From: G963556115 sp963667375
Lineage (GTDB): Bacteria > Planctomycetota > SZUA-567
DNA length: 64,000 nt
Assembly (NCBI GenBank): GCA_963667375.1
Contig: OY763323.1
Coordinates: 310,001-374,000, forward strand
Direction of reading: 5' to 3'
The notes under the pieces were generated by a model that saw nothing but the letters and a program-made list of their open reading frames with translations, did no database searches and had not been told where the DNA came from. Below are positions 43,403-53,429 of this stretch, one piece after another (position 1 is the first letter of the stretch; each line of letters starts with the position of its first letter). A program made the position numbers and the translations under genes.

Positions 43403-44623
43403 CTACTTCCAGTCTCTGGCATAATTTCCATTCAGAGCATCATAGGCGATATCAGATCTGCCGGTAAAACAGTAATGCATATCCTCTGCCGCTTTTTTCG
43501 CCAGTACACGGTCTCCGGTTGCCAGATATACTTCATAATCGATAGCATGCTGCTCATTTCCATTGCTGCAAAACGGATGTACATCTCCGCAGCAGGAATC
43601 AACAAAATCACTGAGTTCCGGCATGTTTATCTGATCAGCCACCAATTCCGCCGCAACAAAAAAGACATCCACACTATCTACCACCCCTACAAGCCGATAA
43701 TTATGCTTCAATGCCACCAGATACATCGCCTTTAATGAAGCTCCATAAATTTTGTCATTACCGAAATAAACCTCGCTCTCATCTTCAATAAAGGTTATCG
43801 CTCTATGAACCGGTATATTGGAATTATATTCAACACTTACAACCTTCGGTCTATAACCATTTAGCGCAGCGTCGAGAAGCCATAAATCAATTGAGTCCAC
43901 ATCAATCGAAAGATAATCAAGATCCTCTGGAACATCATGCTTTTTAAAGACCTCGACAATATTCTGTGAAGAGAGCTTTGCTTTACACAGATTGATCTCA
44001 CTATTTTCATAATCACTGTCAAAGAAGATGCCATTCCAGCCCTTCTCTAGTAATAATCTGGCATTCGGAGTTGTCGCCTTGAAATCCGGAGAATTAAACC
44101 CAAACTCGACAAAGTATCTGCTGGTCGGGTTAATATTGGCAAAAATCCACTCCAGATACCCATCCTGCTCCGCAGAACTGTAAACCTTTTTATTATAAAA
44201 AGGCAACTCTGAAACCCACAGCGGACTTTTGGCACGAGGAAAATCAGACAACCTTGAATATTCAGGATACGCCGAAAGCAGAATATTCTGAATAACGCTG
44301 CTCTGGTAAATCAGATTTACCCCCATATCCGTCAACTGACGGTATCCTCCCAGAGGATACGACATGGCAATAATATAAATACCATCTGGATACTTCTCAA
44401 CCGCACTGCGGGTAGGCAGTAATGGCAGGCCCATAAACTCTTTTCCCGCTTCCTTGCACCCATCATCGCAGAATCCGGCTAATGGTATCTTCTTCGTATG
44501 AGGATTATTCCGGAGAAAATTACAGAAGAGCCTGCCACTCCTTCCCGCGCCATAAATAAATACTGGTTTATTGCTCGCGACAAGTAAGTTTAAAACAATC
44601 CTGGACATCTCAACACTATTCAT
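43403..44623 (-). CDS. FkbM-family methyltransferase with N-terminal Rossmann-like domain
   Basis: A 406-residue protein. Residues about 18-125 form a nucleotide-binding-like domain (PVFIYGAGRSGRLFCNFL, then LAGFCDDG), as seen in PglD-type and related glycan proteins. Residues about 160-330 are an FkbM-like SAM methyltransferase region (RYFVEFGFNSPDFKATTPNARLL, WNGIFFDSDY, LDYLSIDVDSIDLWLL, PKVVSVEYNS). It may methylate a sugar hydroxyl. The start is the ATG at 44623, with GGAG nine bases upstream; a longer frame overlaps the previous gene. It lies 47 bases after that gene. Confidence 0.72.
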   Translation of the reverse strand: MNSVEMSRIVLNLLVASNKPVFIYGAGRSGRLFCNFLRNNPHTKKIPLAGFCDDGCKEAGKEFMGLPLLPTRSAVEKYPDGIYIIAMSYPLGGYRQLTDMGVNLIYQSSVIQNILLSAYPEYSRLSDFPRAKSPLWVSELPFYNKKVYSSAEQDGYLEWIFANINPTSRYFVEFGFNSPDFKATTPNARLLLEKGWNGIFFDSDYENSEINLCKAKLSSQNIVEVFKKHDVPEDLDYLSIDVDSIDLWLLDAALNGYRPKVVSVEYNSNIPVHRAITFIEDESEVYFGNDKIYGASLKAMYLVALKHNYRLVGVVDSVDVFFVAAELVADQINMPELSDFVDSCCGDVHPFCSNGNEQHAIDYEVYLATGDRVLAKKAAEDMHYCFTGRSDIAYDALNGNYARDWK

Positions 44624-44670
44624 CAATAATTTCTCCAGCCAATTAATCAAACAAATACTTCTTAAATTTT

Positions 44671-46224
44671 CTACCGATATAGAGTAACGGCATGAGCAAA
44701 GTGCCCATACCATTTTTGTGAATCATCAAAATCAAAGGGTATTCTTGACTTGCGGTTCTTTGTATTTGACAGCAATGAAGAATCATTATACAACAGAGCC
44801 CGAACCGCCGCTAGCGCCGGATGCTCGACACTAACCAGACATTTCAAGACCCGCTGTGCTTCCCCGACTCGATTAGTAATAAGATAAATAATCGCCAGAT
44901 ACGCAACTTCAACCGGATCACAAAGATCTATTCCCAATCCCGCCTGCTGCTGTACATGGGCGATATTTCGTAAAAAGCACTGCTCCGCCTGCTGTATTTT
45001 TCTGGAGAACAAAGACACAATACCTATTCCCATCAGTGCTTCAGGGGAATAACTTACATATGACAGCGCATTATTGAATGACTGCATTGCCTTATCAGCA
45101 TCATCCGACAGCAGATAGTTAAAGCCATCCTCCCATTGCTGACGGATAAGATCCGGACCATAACCGACACTTGATCTTTCACCGCCGGTTTTCTTCACAA
45201 TCTTGAAAGAAGTCACCCCATCCTGAATAATTCGTTCATCCTCTTTTTTAATTTTGAGAAGTTTATACAGCTCATAATAAAAATCATACGCTTTATCTTG
45301 ATCCAGATACTGTTGCACCAGCTCATATCCGGCATCGGTTATTTCCTGTAACTTATCCGGATTTGAAAACAGATACTCAAGTTTGGCGCAGATATCATCC
45401 TCAGTTGCAAAGACACAGTTTTCCATATCTCTGAAACCATAATCTTTAACTATATTTGACTCTTCAGTAACGAGACACGTTCTGCACGCCGGGATTTCCA
45501 GATGCTTTTCAAGAATATTATGCTGCTCCGTTCCACATGTCAGCGCCACTTTGCATCTGTTGATCATACGGGCATATTTCTCTTTTACCAGATCATGTGA
45601 ATTTTTAATAACATTTACCGCAGAGGGTCTGGGCGCATGAAACAGGGGGACCCGGTTTACCAACTGTCTGGTCACCCTCTGCCGCCACAGATAATGATTA
45701 TTATTCTCAGTTCCAAAAGCAAACCCGGCACCAAACAGTCCCACCGGAATTACTTTTTCTTCACCATAATCTCTGAGAATTGAAGTATACAATAAACCCA
45801 GCTTATGATACATCGGGAAATCTTCAGCTTCATAAATCAACTCCCCACCCGCAGTTAATGAACACACTCCAGCCTGACATTTCAACTTTCTCAAGGCATT
45901 ATACGAGGCATATTTCACCGGACTGTACTTATCACCGCCGGCCATTCCAATCCTGGGTATTTCCGGATAAACATCATAGTTCACGGGAAAAGCAAATGGT
46001 GCTTTCACCGAAAGCACCTCTGGTATATGCAGATAAAAAATTAAATCGGCAGAAAAATCTTCGATCTCTTTTTTCAAATCACAATCAGTAGCGACTACCT
46101 TGGTTTCAAAACTATAAAAATATTTCTGTAAAAAATCTCCCAGAACATCACAATGCTTTGCATCCTCTCTACCGGTAGTTGAGAGCATACATAAACACCT
46201 GGGCTTCTGAATATCATCCATCAT
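44671..46224 (-). CDS. CgeB-like glycosyltransferase with C-terminal TPR-like repeats
   Basis: A 517-residue protein. The first 340 residues resemble CgeB/GT1-type spore-coat glycosyltransferases: DLIFYLHIPE, RPSAVNVIKNSHDLVKEKYA, KVALTCGTEQHNILEKHLEIPACRTCLVTEES and the C-terminal sugar-nucleotide side YLFSNPDKLQEITDAGYELV. Residues about 360-480 look like TPR repeats (AMQSFNNALSYVSYSPEALMGIGIV, QQAEQCFLRNIAHV, VGEAQRVLKCLVS). It probably adds a sugar to the surface glycan. It precedes the FkbM gene on the same strand. Confidence 0.7.
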   Translation of the reverse strand: MMDDIQKPRCLCMLSTTGREDAKHCDVLGDFLQKYFYSFETKVVATDCDLKKEIEDFSADLIFYLHIPEVLSVKAPFAFPVNYDVYPEIPRIGMAGGDKYSPVKYASYNALRKLKCQAGVCSLTAGGELIYEAEDFPMYHKLGLLYTSILRDYGEEKVIPVGLFGAGFAFGTENNNHYLWRQRVTRQLVNRVPLFHAPRPSAVNVIKNSHDLVKEKYARMINRCKVALTCGTEQHNILEKHLEIPACRTCLVTEESNIVKDYGFRDMENCVFATEDDICAKLEYLFSNPDKLQEITDAGYELVQQYLDQDKAYDFYYELYKLLKIKKEDERIIQDGVTSFKIVKKTGGERSSVGYGPDLIRQQWEDGFNYLLSDDADKAMQSFNNALSYVSYSPEALMGIGIVSLFSRKIQQAEQCFLRNIAHVQQQAGLGIDLCDPVEVAYLAIIYLITNRVGEAQRVLKCLVSVEHPALAAVRALLYNDSSLLSNTKNRKSRIPFDFDDSQKWYGHFAHAVTLYR

Positions 46225-46295
46225 AAAATTACTTTCAGAATCTGAGCGAAACGCACAACCACACTATCAATATAGGCCATTACCAAAAATCATAC

Positions 46296-47366
46296 CTACT
46301 TTACAGCATACCGCTTTTTCGCTCTCTGCCTGCAAACAAATATCAGAAGCCTTGCACACTTGATTTTCATAAGGAAAGGAATCAATTTACTATAACCGGC
46401 AAGTACCTTATGATGCAACACCGCGTTTTTTACTATATCGGATTTTAAAAGTTCACGCGTCTTAGTATAAAAATAACGGCTATTCTCTTTGGAATAATAC
46501 TTAAAATTATAGACAAAATTCCCTATCAGCTGATATGAGATCGTTTCATACGCCTGAGCTGCGGCTTCCGTTTCACTAATTTTAAAACTATCAACCAGCA
46601 AATCAACAATATATTTCTTCATTATACCAAAGGTTTCAAGATGATCTGTCTGATTAAAGAAACTACTGCTAAGCGACACGGCATTATCATGCAGAGTATA
46701 TTTATAGACCGGCTTATCAATAATCACCACTTTATCGAGCATCTTGAGTAAATTTACATAGAAATACAGATCCTCACAAATAGTCGAATGCTTGTCAATT
46801 TTTCCCATTATCTGCAGATATATAGACCGTTTGATCAGCCGCGCCCAAAGGGCTCCAAATAATGGTTCCCCGCTGACCCGCCATGATTTAAGCGCCAATT
46901 CTATTATATTCTCGGTTCCGGTTACAGAAACAACCCCGGCATTTTCCCCAAAATACTTTCTACGAAAAGCACTTCCTGTTTGAATTATCTCACCCTGCTC
47001 ATTCTGACGCCAGTATGAAGCCACCGTCATATCAGCTCCATTTTCAACCTGAACCTGATACAGAGTACTCAAACAATCCTCAGCCAGAATATCATCAGCA
47101 TCAAGAAAACACAGGTACTCCCCCTGTGCCTTTTCCGCCGCCAACCTTCTGGACACCGAAGTACCGGAGTTATTTTGCCTGAATATTTTTATATACGGAA
47201 ACCGTTCTGCATAGGCTTTACATATTTCATAGCTGTTATCAGTAGAACCGTCATCAATAATAATTACTTCAAAATCACTAAAACTCTGCCCGATAACAGA
47301 GTCCAGAGTACGCTGCAGATAATTTTCTGCATTATATAAAGGAATTAGAATACTAATCTCAGCCAC
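46296..47366 (-). CDS. Family 2 glycosyltransferase
   Basis: A protein of 356 residues with the GT-A fold. ISILIPLYNAENYLQRTLDS at the N-terminus, VIIIDDGSTDNS, then YLCFLDADDIL with the DxD motif, and a C-terminal helical region with several aromatic residues. It is a cytoplasmic or membrane-associated inverting transferase for polysaccharide assembly. The GTG at 47366 is the likely start, because AGGAG ends eight bases before it; the ATG two codons upstream is only two bases from that site. Confidence 0.88.
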   Translation of the reverse strand: MAEISILIPLYNAENYLQRTLDSVIGQSFSDFEVIIIDDGSTDNSYEICKAYAERFPYIKIFRQNNSGTSVSRRLAAEKAQGEYLCFLDADDILAEDCLSTLYQVQVENGADMTVASYWRQNEQGEIIQTGSAFRRKYFGENAGVVSVTGTENIIELALKSWRVSGEPLFGALWARLIKRSIYLQIMGKIDKHSTICEDLYFYVNLLKMLDKVVIIDKPVYKYTLHDNAVSLSSSFFNQTDHLETFGIMKKYIVDLLVDSFKISETEAAAQAYETISYQLIGNFVYNFKYYSKENSRYFYTKTRELLKSDIVKNAVLHHKVLAGYSKLIPFLMKIKCARLLIFVCRQRAKKRYAVK

Positions 47367-47452
47367 AGCCATCACTCCTGATCATTACGTAATTCAATCA
47401 ACACCGCACTAACATAATATTATATATTATCAACCGCAAATAACTTAGGAAC

Positions 47453-48691
47453 TCACACAACCGGCACACAGAGCTCTTCAGTATTGACGCTAATTATCTT
47501 ATCCTCAGGATAGATCGCCAGCAAATCATCAATCGTATCAATAACAGTATTTGACGTCATTGCACGGGTGTATGAACTGGAAATGACATTGAAAAGCCAG
47601 ACACCCTCTTCCTCACAGACGTACAGGCACCCGGGATTAATCACTATTCTGCTGAACAGCTCTTTGATACTCTCTGCACTTTCAACCGAACCTGCAATAA
47701 TAACCCAGTCTTTTACCACCGCAAGATCAATCTCGGATAATTTACCGTTAAAGGCGATAGCGAATGATTTAGGTAAAAGATTTTCATTAAGCTCGGTAAA
47801 TCTCTTTGAATGATTTGCCTCCATATAGTCATTCCCTCCGATAAATTTCAGATAATCATCTTCATTATAGGTTTCCGGGTCGAGCAGCACATACTTTCCC
47901 TTCTTGACTTTAGGACTTTCCACTTCCTGCAGTTTTTTGAGTAATGCCGGAGATATATCATCCCGCCCATCATTGGATAAACGCTTAGGTGTGTTCAGAC
48001 AGGCTCCGCAAAGCTCACACCAGTGCAGCTGATCTTTATAATCATCCGGTTCACGCATCCACCAGTCAGGTGTCACTTCCCAGCCTCCAGGACCGTCAAA
48101 AAGCATATCCAGCGCCCCCGCCACTTCACAGAAAAACGCGCCTTTAGGAGTAATCGTCGCACTCCACTGGTTCTGCAGCCAGCAGTTGTCCCGAAGCTCC
48201 TCCCAGTCATCATCTGCAACCCCTAGATCCTTTCTTGACACCAGCAATCCCTGATGCAGGCATGTATTCTTATGATCATTTATGACCTGAAATCCGAAGG
48301 ACTCATTAATAATTTCAAAATGCTTATAATACTGCAGGCAGGCGGTGCTTCTCAGAGCGGATTTAGAGGTTGGATCAAGTACTTGCGCATAATATGCAGC
48401 GCTGAAATCTGCAGACGGTTTTCTAAAGTGGTGATGAATTCTCTTACTCCGGTTATTCTTGATATACTCTGCAAATTCGTGAAACTGCGGATGAAGTGTC
48501 GGCTCCCCTCCCATGACCCCAACCATATACTGATAATCTTTTAATGAATCTACCGCTTTAGTGAAATAATCATACTCCATAAAAAAAGGTTTTTTATGAT
48601 GCCCACAGAAGCGGGTGCAGTTTGAACACTGATTGACACAGGCATTTGTTATATCAATTTCAATAGTTGTCATTTCTCTGAGATTTCTCAT
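47453..48691 (-). CDS. Radical SAM protein (III)
   Basis: A 412-residue radical SAM enzyme with CVNQCSNCTRFCGHH at about residues 18-32 (CxxxCxxC plus an extra Cys) and VGVMGGEPTLHPQF. A middle region holds further cysteines (CWLQNQ, GAFFCEVAG, WCELCGAC) that could bind an auxiliary cluster. The last 130 residues (SFAIAFNGKLSEIDLAVVKDWVIIAGS) look like a separate alpha/beta domain. It heads the minus-strand block that includes a GT2, the CgeB-like transferase, the FkbM protein and paralogue A. Substrate unknown. Confidence 0.8.
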   Translation of the reverse strand: MRNLREMTTIEIDITNACVNQCSNCTRFCGHHKKPFFMEYDYFTKAVDSLKDYQYMVGVMGGEPTLHPQFHEFAEYIKNNRSKRIHHHFRKPSADFSAAYYAQVLDPTSKSALRSTACLQYYKHFEIINESFGFQVINDHKNTCLHQGLLVSRKDLGVADDDWEELRDNCWLQNQWSATITPKGAFFCEVAGALDMLFDGPGGWEVTPDWWMREPDDYKDQLHWCELCGACLNTPKRLSNDGRDDISPALLKKLQEVESPKVKKGKYVLLDPETYNEDDYLKFIGGNDYMEANHSKRFTELNENLLPKSFAIAFNGKLSEIDLAVVKDWVIIAGSVESAESIKELFSRIVINPGCLYVCEEEGVWLFNVISSSYTRAMTSNTVIDTIDDLLAIYPEDKIISVNTEELCVPVV

Positions 48692-49750
48692 CCCTATAAT
48701 CCTTCCGTAATTTTATTTTCACACTGCTATTCTCTACGAGTCAAACAGGCAACACAGTCCAGACCCTATATTAAAAATAAGCAGTATCTCATCAAAGCTA
48801 ACAGAATCATTTTAAATTATATTCCAAAATATCCTCGGAGCAGTGCAGATGCTACTTCAATCGTTTTAATATCCAGCACGGCAATAGCCTGTAACTTATC
48901 CTTTTTCGATAATTTCTAGATAAAAATCTTATTTAAAAACACCATCCTGCATTTCAGTTACTATAAACGGCATTCAATTCAAGATCTTCAATTATTTTTT
49001 CCAATTCCATAATAACCGCTATATTCATTTCAAAGAACAATCATCCTTAGTATAAATCGCCAAAACATCAGATCTTTTAAACGACCAGTTGAAATAAGCA
49101 ATAATTACCTCAACCGAAGAATTATAATTTTCATTGTCAATTTTAATCAAATGATTATATCCTGATATTTCCACATAAATAATAGGATAATATCTTTATT
49201 ACTAAATAGTTATACTTATAAAGCCAGATGGACAGAAGACCCAAAGCACTTGATTTTTTCTGACTGTTTACGATTATTATCTCAAAATCATATTATATAA
49301 TTAGCATTTTAATGTCAATTGATTTATGCAAAAACGACACCATCCTTTCACAGCGATAATTTTCCAAACCGCTACTGCCTGTTTTGTCTATAATTTACCC
49401 TGATTTTACTAAACCCACTGGCATATTTTCCGATAATTTATGAGAAAATGTTACGTTAATACGGTTAGAAACCATAACCGCTGATTATTGCTTGCTATTG
49501 GTTGCTTTAAAAAGTAGAATATTTCCTGTTGAAATTGTGTAATGATTATAAAATAATCTGTTTCAACTGTCATAAATACCACTGCCTGCTCAAAAACATT
49601 ACCAGATATAAAACCGAGTTGGCATCGTTATTTAAAACTTGATATAGCATAATTTAACTGAATACAGAATCAATCTGGCGGCCTTATATAGTTGAAGTTG
49701 CGGTGTCAAATATCACATTAAAGTGATTAGTCACCTCAACATATTGTTTA
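48692..49750. other. Long AT-rich intergenic region with possible decayed coding remnants
   Basis: More than 1 kb with no intact gene, between two divergent polysaccharide blocks. On the minus strand a 56-codon frame at 49025-49195 (reading YYPIIYVEISGYNHL and on to NWSFKRSDVLAIY) overlaps a 24-codon frame at 48954-49028 by ATGA. Both look coding-like in composition but neither has a start with a ribosome site, and I recognise neither. They may be a remnant. Confidence 0.4.
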
Positions 49751-49757
49751 TAAATGA

Positions 49758-49772
49758 TTTACGATATAAAAC
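49758..49772 (+). promoter_or_regulatory. Possible promoter core of the GT2/transketolase block
   Basis: TTTACGATATAA at 49758-49769 contains a -10 TATAAA (49764-49769). The same 12 bases recur at 54148-54159 before paralogue B. A start about 49776 would give a 98-base leader to the TTG start. Confidence 0.4.
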
Positions 49773-49873
49773 GCAAGATAAATAACCCCAGCGATAAGCT
49801 ATTACTGTTATTTACCATGAATAATCGCGTCTGCAGCATGAAACAGAATTATCGTTAAACTCAGGAGAAGATA

Positions 49874-51634
49874 TTGCTTCAAAATGCGGATCAGCCATTA
49901 TTCAGTATTATTCTTACAGGCCGTAATGACAACTACGGCGGCCTGTTCATAAAAAGACTGGAACTCTGTGTCAACTATTTTGCCTACAGTCTGAAGCAGA
50001 CAGGACAGACGATCTCCTATGAGATAGTCATAGTTGACTGGAACAGTGAGGAGCACCTTTCAACCGTTCTAAACCTAACCCCGGATTCAGCGGCTAAAAT
50101 CCGTTTCATCAACGTACCGCCTGCGATAGCAGAACAGCATAACCCTGACGGCAGAAATTTCAACACCACAGTCGCCCTCAATGCCGGTATACTCAGAGCC
50201 CAAGGCAAGTATATAATTCATATGCCTGCGGATATTCTTTTTACCTCGTATTCACTTTCCGCGCTCTGCAATGTGCTTACAGCAAAGATACCGTTATACT
50301 TCGACCCGGATAAAGCCATCATGCTGGTAAAGCGCTATATTATACCGAGCAGCTACCATGAAACCGAAAAAAGTTTCCCGGAACTGGACCGCTACCTCTC
50401 TCTATCCACAAACTGGCTGGAATATAACCGGATACATCCCGGGATCAGTGCTGATTTCGGAGCCCTTATCTGCTCCAGAACGGTCTTTATAAATTCAGGC
50501 GGCTTCGATGAAAACCTTACCGGCTGGGGCAAGAATGACTCCCGTCTGGGCTTTACCGCAAATAATGCCTATCCAATCCATGAATTATCCGGACTGGGCA
50601 TTGTCTGTTACGACCCCACAGTGGACTCGGTGAATATTAATCTCAAGCTCAGAACCGCCAACCAGTCTCTGGATATTACGACCCATGCAATACCAAAAAA
50701 TATTGGACTTACCGGTTATGAACTGGCGGAAGAACGCGCAATCCCCGGCAATACGGCCAGAACCACTGCTGAATCCCCGGTACAACCGCAAGCAAGACTT
50801 TCGGCAACCGATCTGACTCAGGCTATCTTACGAAACCTTCCATTCAATGCTGTCAGCATACAACCGGAACTTTACCCTATCTGCTGGTACATGCAGAATT
50901 TCAGAGTCAACACCTTCTGTGATTTCATCGCCGGAAATGACAAACGAACCCGCAATCTTACCGAAATCATGCTTGAAAGCGATGCCACCGCCGCACTTGT
51001 CAGTTCCCTTAACCCGGCGGCAGAGATAATCGCGGTTTTCCCGCAGAAAAAAGAGCAGCCCGAGACCACAGATCACACCGTTATCGGCAGACAATACCTT
51101 AATAAGAAGGGAGGAAAGCTCAACTTCTTCCGTACACTTATCAACGAACTTTTTCCCGAGGAGCATCTGGTACACAAATGGCATCCCGGTTTTGCCGGCA
51201 ACACGCATCACGCCCCGGTGCAGTATATTACCGGCAATCCACAGACCGCCATACCCCGTATCCGAAACAGATTTCCCGCAACTCTCCAAGCCGACCTGAT
51301 TGTTTTCAGAGCTGACGAGGTCGCAGACGCGGAAACGGCATTGCAAGAAATCCTGGAATTTGCGGCCACTCCATCACTCACTATTATTGTAAACCCGGCC
51401 GACACTTTACTGGCAAAAGCAGCGGAAAACCTGACCGGCACAACTGTAATTCCTGCGGCTGAATCTGGAAATATTGCCCTTATACTTAAGGGCGAGCCGC
51501 AGCTGCTCAAAAATTACAAACCTGATATTATTTCTGCCGCCGTTCTGACCTGGAAAAAACGCTTTTTACCGGTTAATTATATCAAGAGCCTGATTTTTTC
51601 AGCCCTGATCTACCTGAAAAAGAAATTTGGATAA
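49874..51634 (+). CDS. Glycosyltransferase (GT2-like) with long C-terminal region
   Basis: A 586-residue protein. Residues about 8-235 are a GT-A-like fold (FSIILTGRNDNYGGLFIKRL, YEIVIVDWNSEEHL, TVALNAGILRAQGKYIIHMPADILFT, GGFDENLTGWGKNDSRLG). The C-terminal 280 residues include an alpha/beta region (AALVSSLNPAAEIIAVF and LIVFRADEVADAETALQEIL) like a degenerate Rossmann or class I methyltransferase fold. The end is hydrophobic and basic (PVNYIKSLIFSALIYLKKK). It starts at TTG: AGGAGA lies six bases before it and no in-frame ATG is near. It probably builds the glycan. Confidence 0.72.
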   Translation: MLQNADQPLFSIILTGRNDNYGGLFIKRLELCVNYFAYSLKQTGQTISYEIVIVDWNSEEHLSTVLNLTPDSAAKIRFINVPPAIAEQHNPDGRNFNTTVALNAGILRAQGKYIIHMPADILFTSYSLSALCNVLTAKIPLYFDPDKAIMLVKRYIIPSSYHETEKSFPELDRYLSLSTNWLEYNRIHPGISADFGALICSRTVFINSGGFDENLTGWGKNDSRLGFTANNAYPIHELSGLGIVCYDPTVDSVNINLKLRTANQSLDITTHAIPKNIGLTGYELAEERAIPGNTARTTAESPVQPQARLSATDLTQAILRNLPFNAVSIQPELYPICWYMQNFRVNTFCDFIAGNDKRTRNLTEIMLESDATAALVSSLNPAAEIIAVFPQKKEQPETTDHTVIGRQYLNKKGGKLNFFRTLINELFPEEHLVHKWHPGFAGNTHHAPVQYITGNPQTAIPRIRNRFPATLQADLIVFRADEVADAETALQEILEFAATPSLTIIVNPADTLLAKAAENLTGTTVIPAAESGNIALILKGEPQLLKNYKPDIISAAVLTWKKRFLPVNYIKSLIFSALIYLKKKFG

Positions 51635-51639
51635 TTACT

Positions 51640-52476
51640 ATGAAAAATATAACCACAAAATACCTGCAGCAAAAATCCCGTGAACTGCGCCGAACTATTG
51701 CAGAGATGTGTATCGCTCATGGCGGTCACATAGCCTCATCACTCTCATGCATAGATATTCTTTGCGCGCTTTATCACGGAGAAATACTGAGCTGCACACC
51801 GGAAAACGTGAACGACAAAGACCGTGACCGTTTTATACTGAGTAAAGGGCATGCGGAGACCGCGCTGTATGCGGTTCTTGCCGACCGCGGATTTTTTCCG
51901 CCACACCTGCTCACTACTGAATACCGTACTGGAGACTGTACTCTGGGGGGACACCCGAGCCACAAAATTCCTGGTGTGGAATGGTCAACCGGCTCACTCG
52001 GCCATGGTATCGGCGCCGCCTGCGGTCAGGCGCTTGCCGCCAGAATTGACCGGTCACCGCGCCATCATTTTGTACTGGTCGGCGATTCAGAGTGCACCGA
52101 AGGCTCTATCTGGGAAGCCGCACTTTTCGCTGCCGCACACAAGCTTGGAAATCTCACCGTGATCATTGACCGTAATCATCTGGGAGTTCTCGAGAGTACC
52201 GAAAACTTCACCTCGCTCCCACCTTTAGCTGCTAAATGGGAAGCTTTCAACTGGGACGTACAAACCTGCGACGGGCATGACTTTGACGAACTGCACAGCG
52301 CCCTCACTGTGGCCAAAGCCGGAACCGGCACGCAGCCATCACTCATTATCGCCGAGACGGTCAAAGGTAAAGGGCTGCCATTTATGGAGAACAAAGCCAT
52401 CTGGCATGTACTGGGACTCAATAAACCCGCAGACATTGAGCTTACCCGGAAAATTTTAGCAGAGGAAGAAGAATAA
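51640..52476 (+). CDS. Transketolase, N-terminal (TPP-binding) subunit
   Basis: A 278-residue half-transketolase. HGGHIASSLSCIDILCALYHG at about residues 26-46, LSKGHAETALYAVLADRG, GSLGHGIGAACGQALA and the TPP motif GDSECTEGSIWEAALFAA with VIIDRN are visible. It forms a heterotetramer with the product of the next gene, two bases later. Together they would transfer a two-carbon ketol unit. Inside a sugar-nucleotide locus, a role in making a branched or extended sugar, rather than the pentose-phosphate pathway, is likely. It is coupled to the GT gene by a five-base gap. Confidence 0.9.
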   Translation: MKNITTKYLQQKSRELRRTIAEMCIAHGGHIASSLSCIDILCALYHGEILSCTPENVNDKDRDRFILSKGHAETALYAVLADRGFFPPHLLTTEYRTGDCTLGGHPSHKIPGVEWSTGSLGHGIGAACGQALAARIDRSPRHHFVLVGDSECTEGSIWEAALFAAAHKLGNLTVIIDRNHLGVLESTENFTSLPPLAAKWEAFNWDVQTCDGHDFDELHSALTVAKAGTGTQPSLIIAETVKGKGLPFMENKAIWHVLGLNKPADIELTRKILAEEEE

Positions 52477-52477
52477 A

Positions 52478-53407
52478 ATGACAAATATTGCACAGCTGCA
52501 AATCAGAGATGCATTCATCCACGGGGTTCTTGAAAAAGCTGAATACGATCGGGATGTGATTTTAATTTCAAATGATTTCGGTGCTCCGGCACTCGATGAC
52601 TTCCGGGAAAATTTTCCGGCGCAATTTATCAACTCCGGTATTTCCGAACAGAATATAATAACGCTGGCCGCCGCCATGGCAAAAGAAAATAAAAAGGTAT
52701 TCGTCTACAGTATCGCCTCTTTTATAACCCTGCGCTGCCTTGAGCAGCTGAAGCTAGATATCTGTGTACACCACGCACCGGTAACCATAATGGCAGGAGG
52801 CACCGGACTCTCCTACGCCAAAGACGGGCCGACACATCACGCGCTTGAGGATATTGCACTGATGCAGGCACTTTCCGGGATGGAGATCTACTCTCCCTCT
52901 GATGCCCTGGCTGCATATAACACGGCCAAATTCTGCTGCGACAATCCCTTCCCGGCATACATCCGCCTGGATAAGGGAAACATGCCCGTACTCGATGTGA
53001 TACTGCCTTATAAGCATACAGGCTACCGCACAATGAATCAGGATACGGAGCTGCTGCTGCTGAGCACCGGTTTTCTAACCCACCGGACAGTTGAAGTAGC
53101 AGCAGAACTGCAGGCAGCCGGTATCAGCTGCAATGTTGTTGATCTCAATAAGCTCCACCCGCTGCCGGAGGAGCTCAAAGATCTCCTTAAAAGAGCCGCA
53201 AAAATTGTCAGCATTGAGGAGCACTCACTCAGAGGAGGTGTCGGCACCCTGCTTGGCGAAGTTTTACTCGACTCTGCCACCCGCCCCAGTCTGAAACGTA
53301 TCGCGATTCCACCAGAAAAACTCTACGCCTACGGCAGCAGAGATAAACTGCACCATGATTTCGGATTGAATAAAGACGCTATTGTTGCACAAATAAAAGA
53401 ATGGTAA
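52478..53407 (+). CDS. Transketolase, C-terminal (pyrimidine-binding) subunit
   Basis: A 309-residue partner of the preceding subunit. QFINSGISEQNIITLAAAMA contains the catalytic Glu that activates TPP. FVYSIASFITLRCLEQLKLDIC, GPTHHALEDIALMQALSGM and the C-terminal LLSTGFLTHRTVEVAAEL and EHSLRGGVGTLLGE complete the pyrimidine and C-terminal domains. Split transketolases of this kind recur in O-antigen loci next to CDP- or dTDP-sugar genes. Confidence 0.9.
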   Translation: MTNIAQLQIRDAFIHGVLEKAEYDRDVILISNDFGAPALDDFRENFPAQFINSGISEQNIITLAAAMAKENKKVFVYSIASFITLRCLEQLKLDICVHHAPVTIMAGGTGLSYAKDGPTHHALEDIALMQALSGMEIYSPSDALAAYNTAKFCCDNPFPAYIRLDKGNMPVLDVILPYKHTGYRTMNQDTELLLLSTGFLTHRTVEVAAELQAAGISCNVVDLNKLHPLPEELKDLLKRAAKIVSIEEHSLRGGVGTLLGEVLLDSATRPSLKRIAIPPEKLYAYGSRDKLHHDFGLNKDAIVAQIKEW

Positions 53408-53429
53408 CGCTGAAAATAAGGAGCAAACT

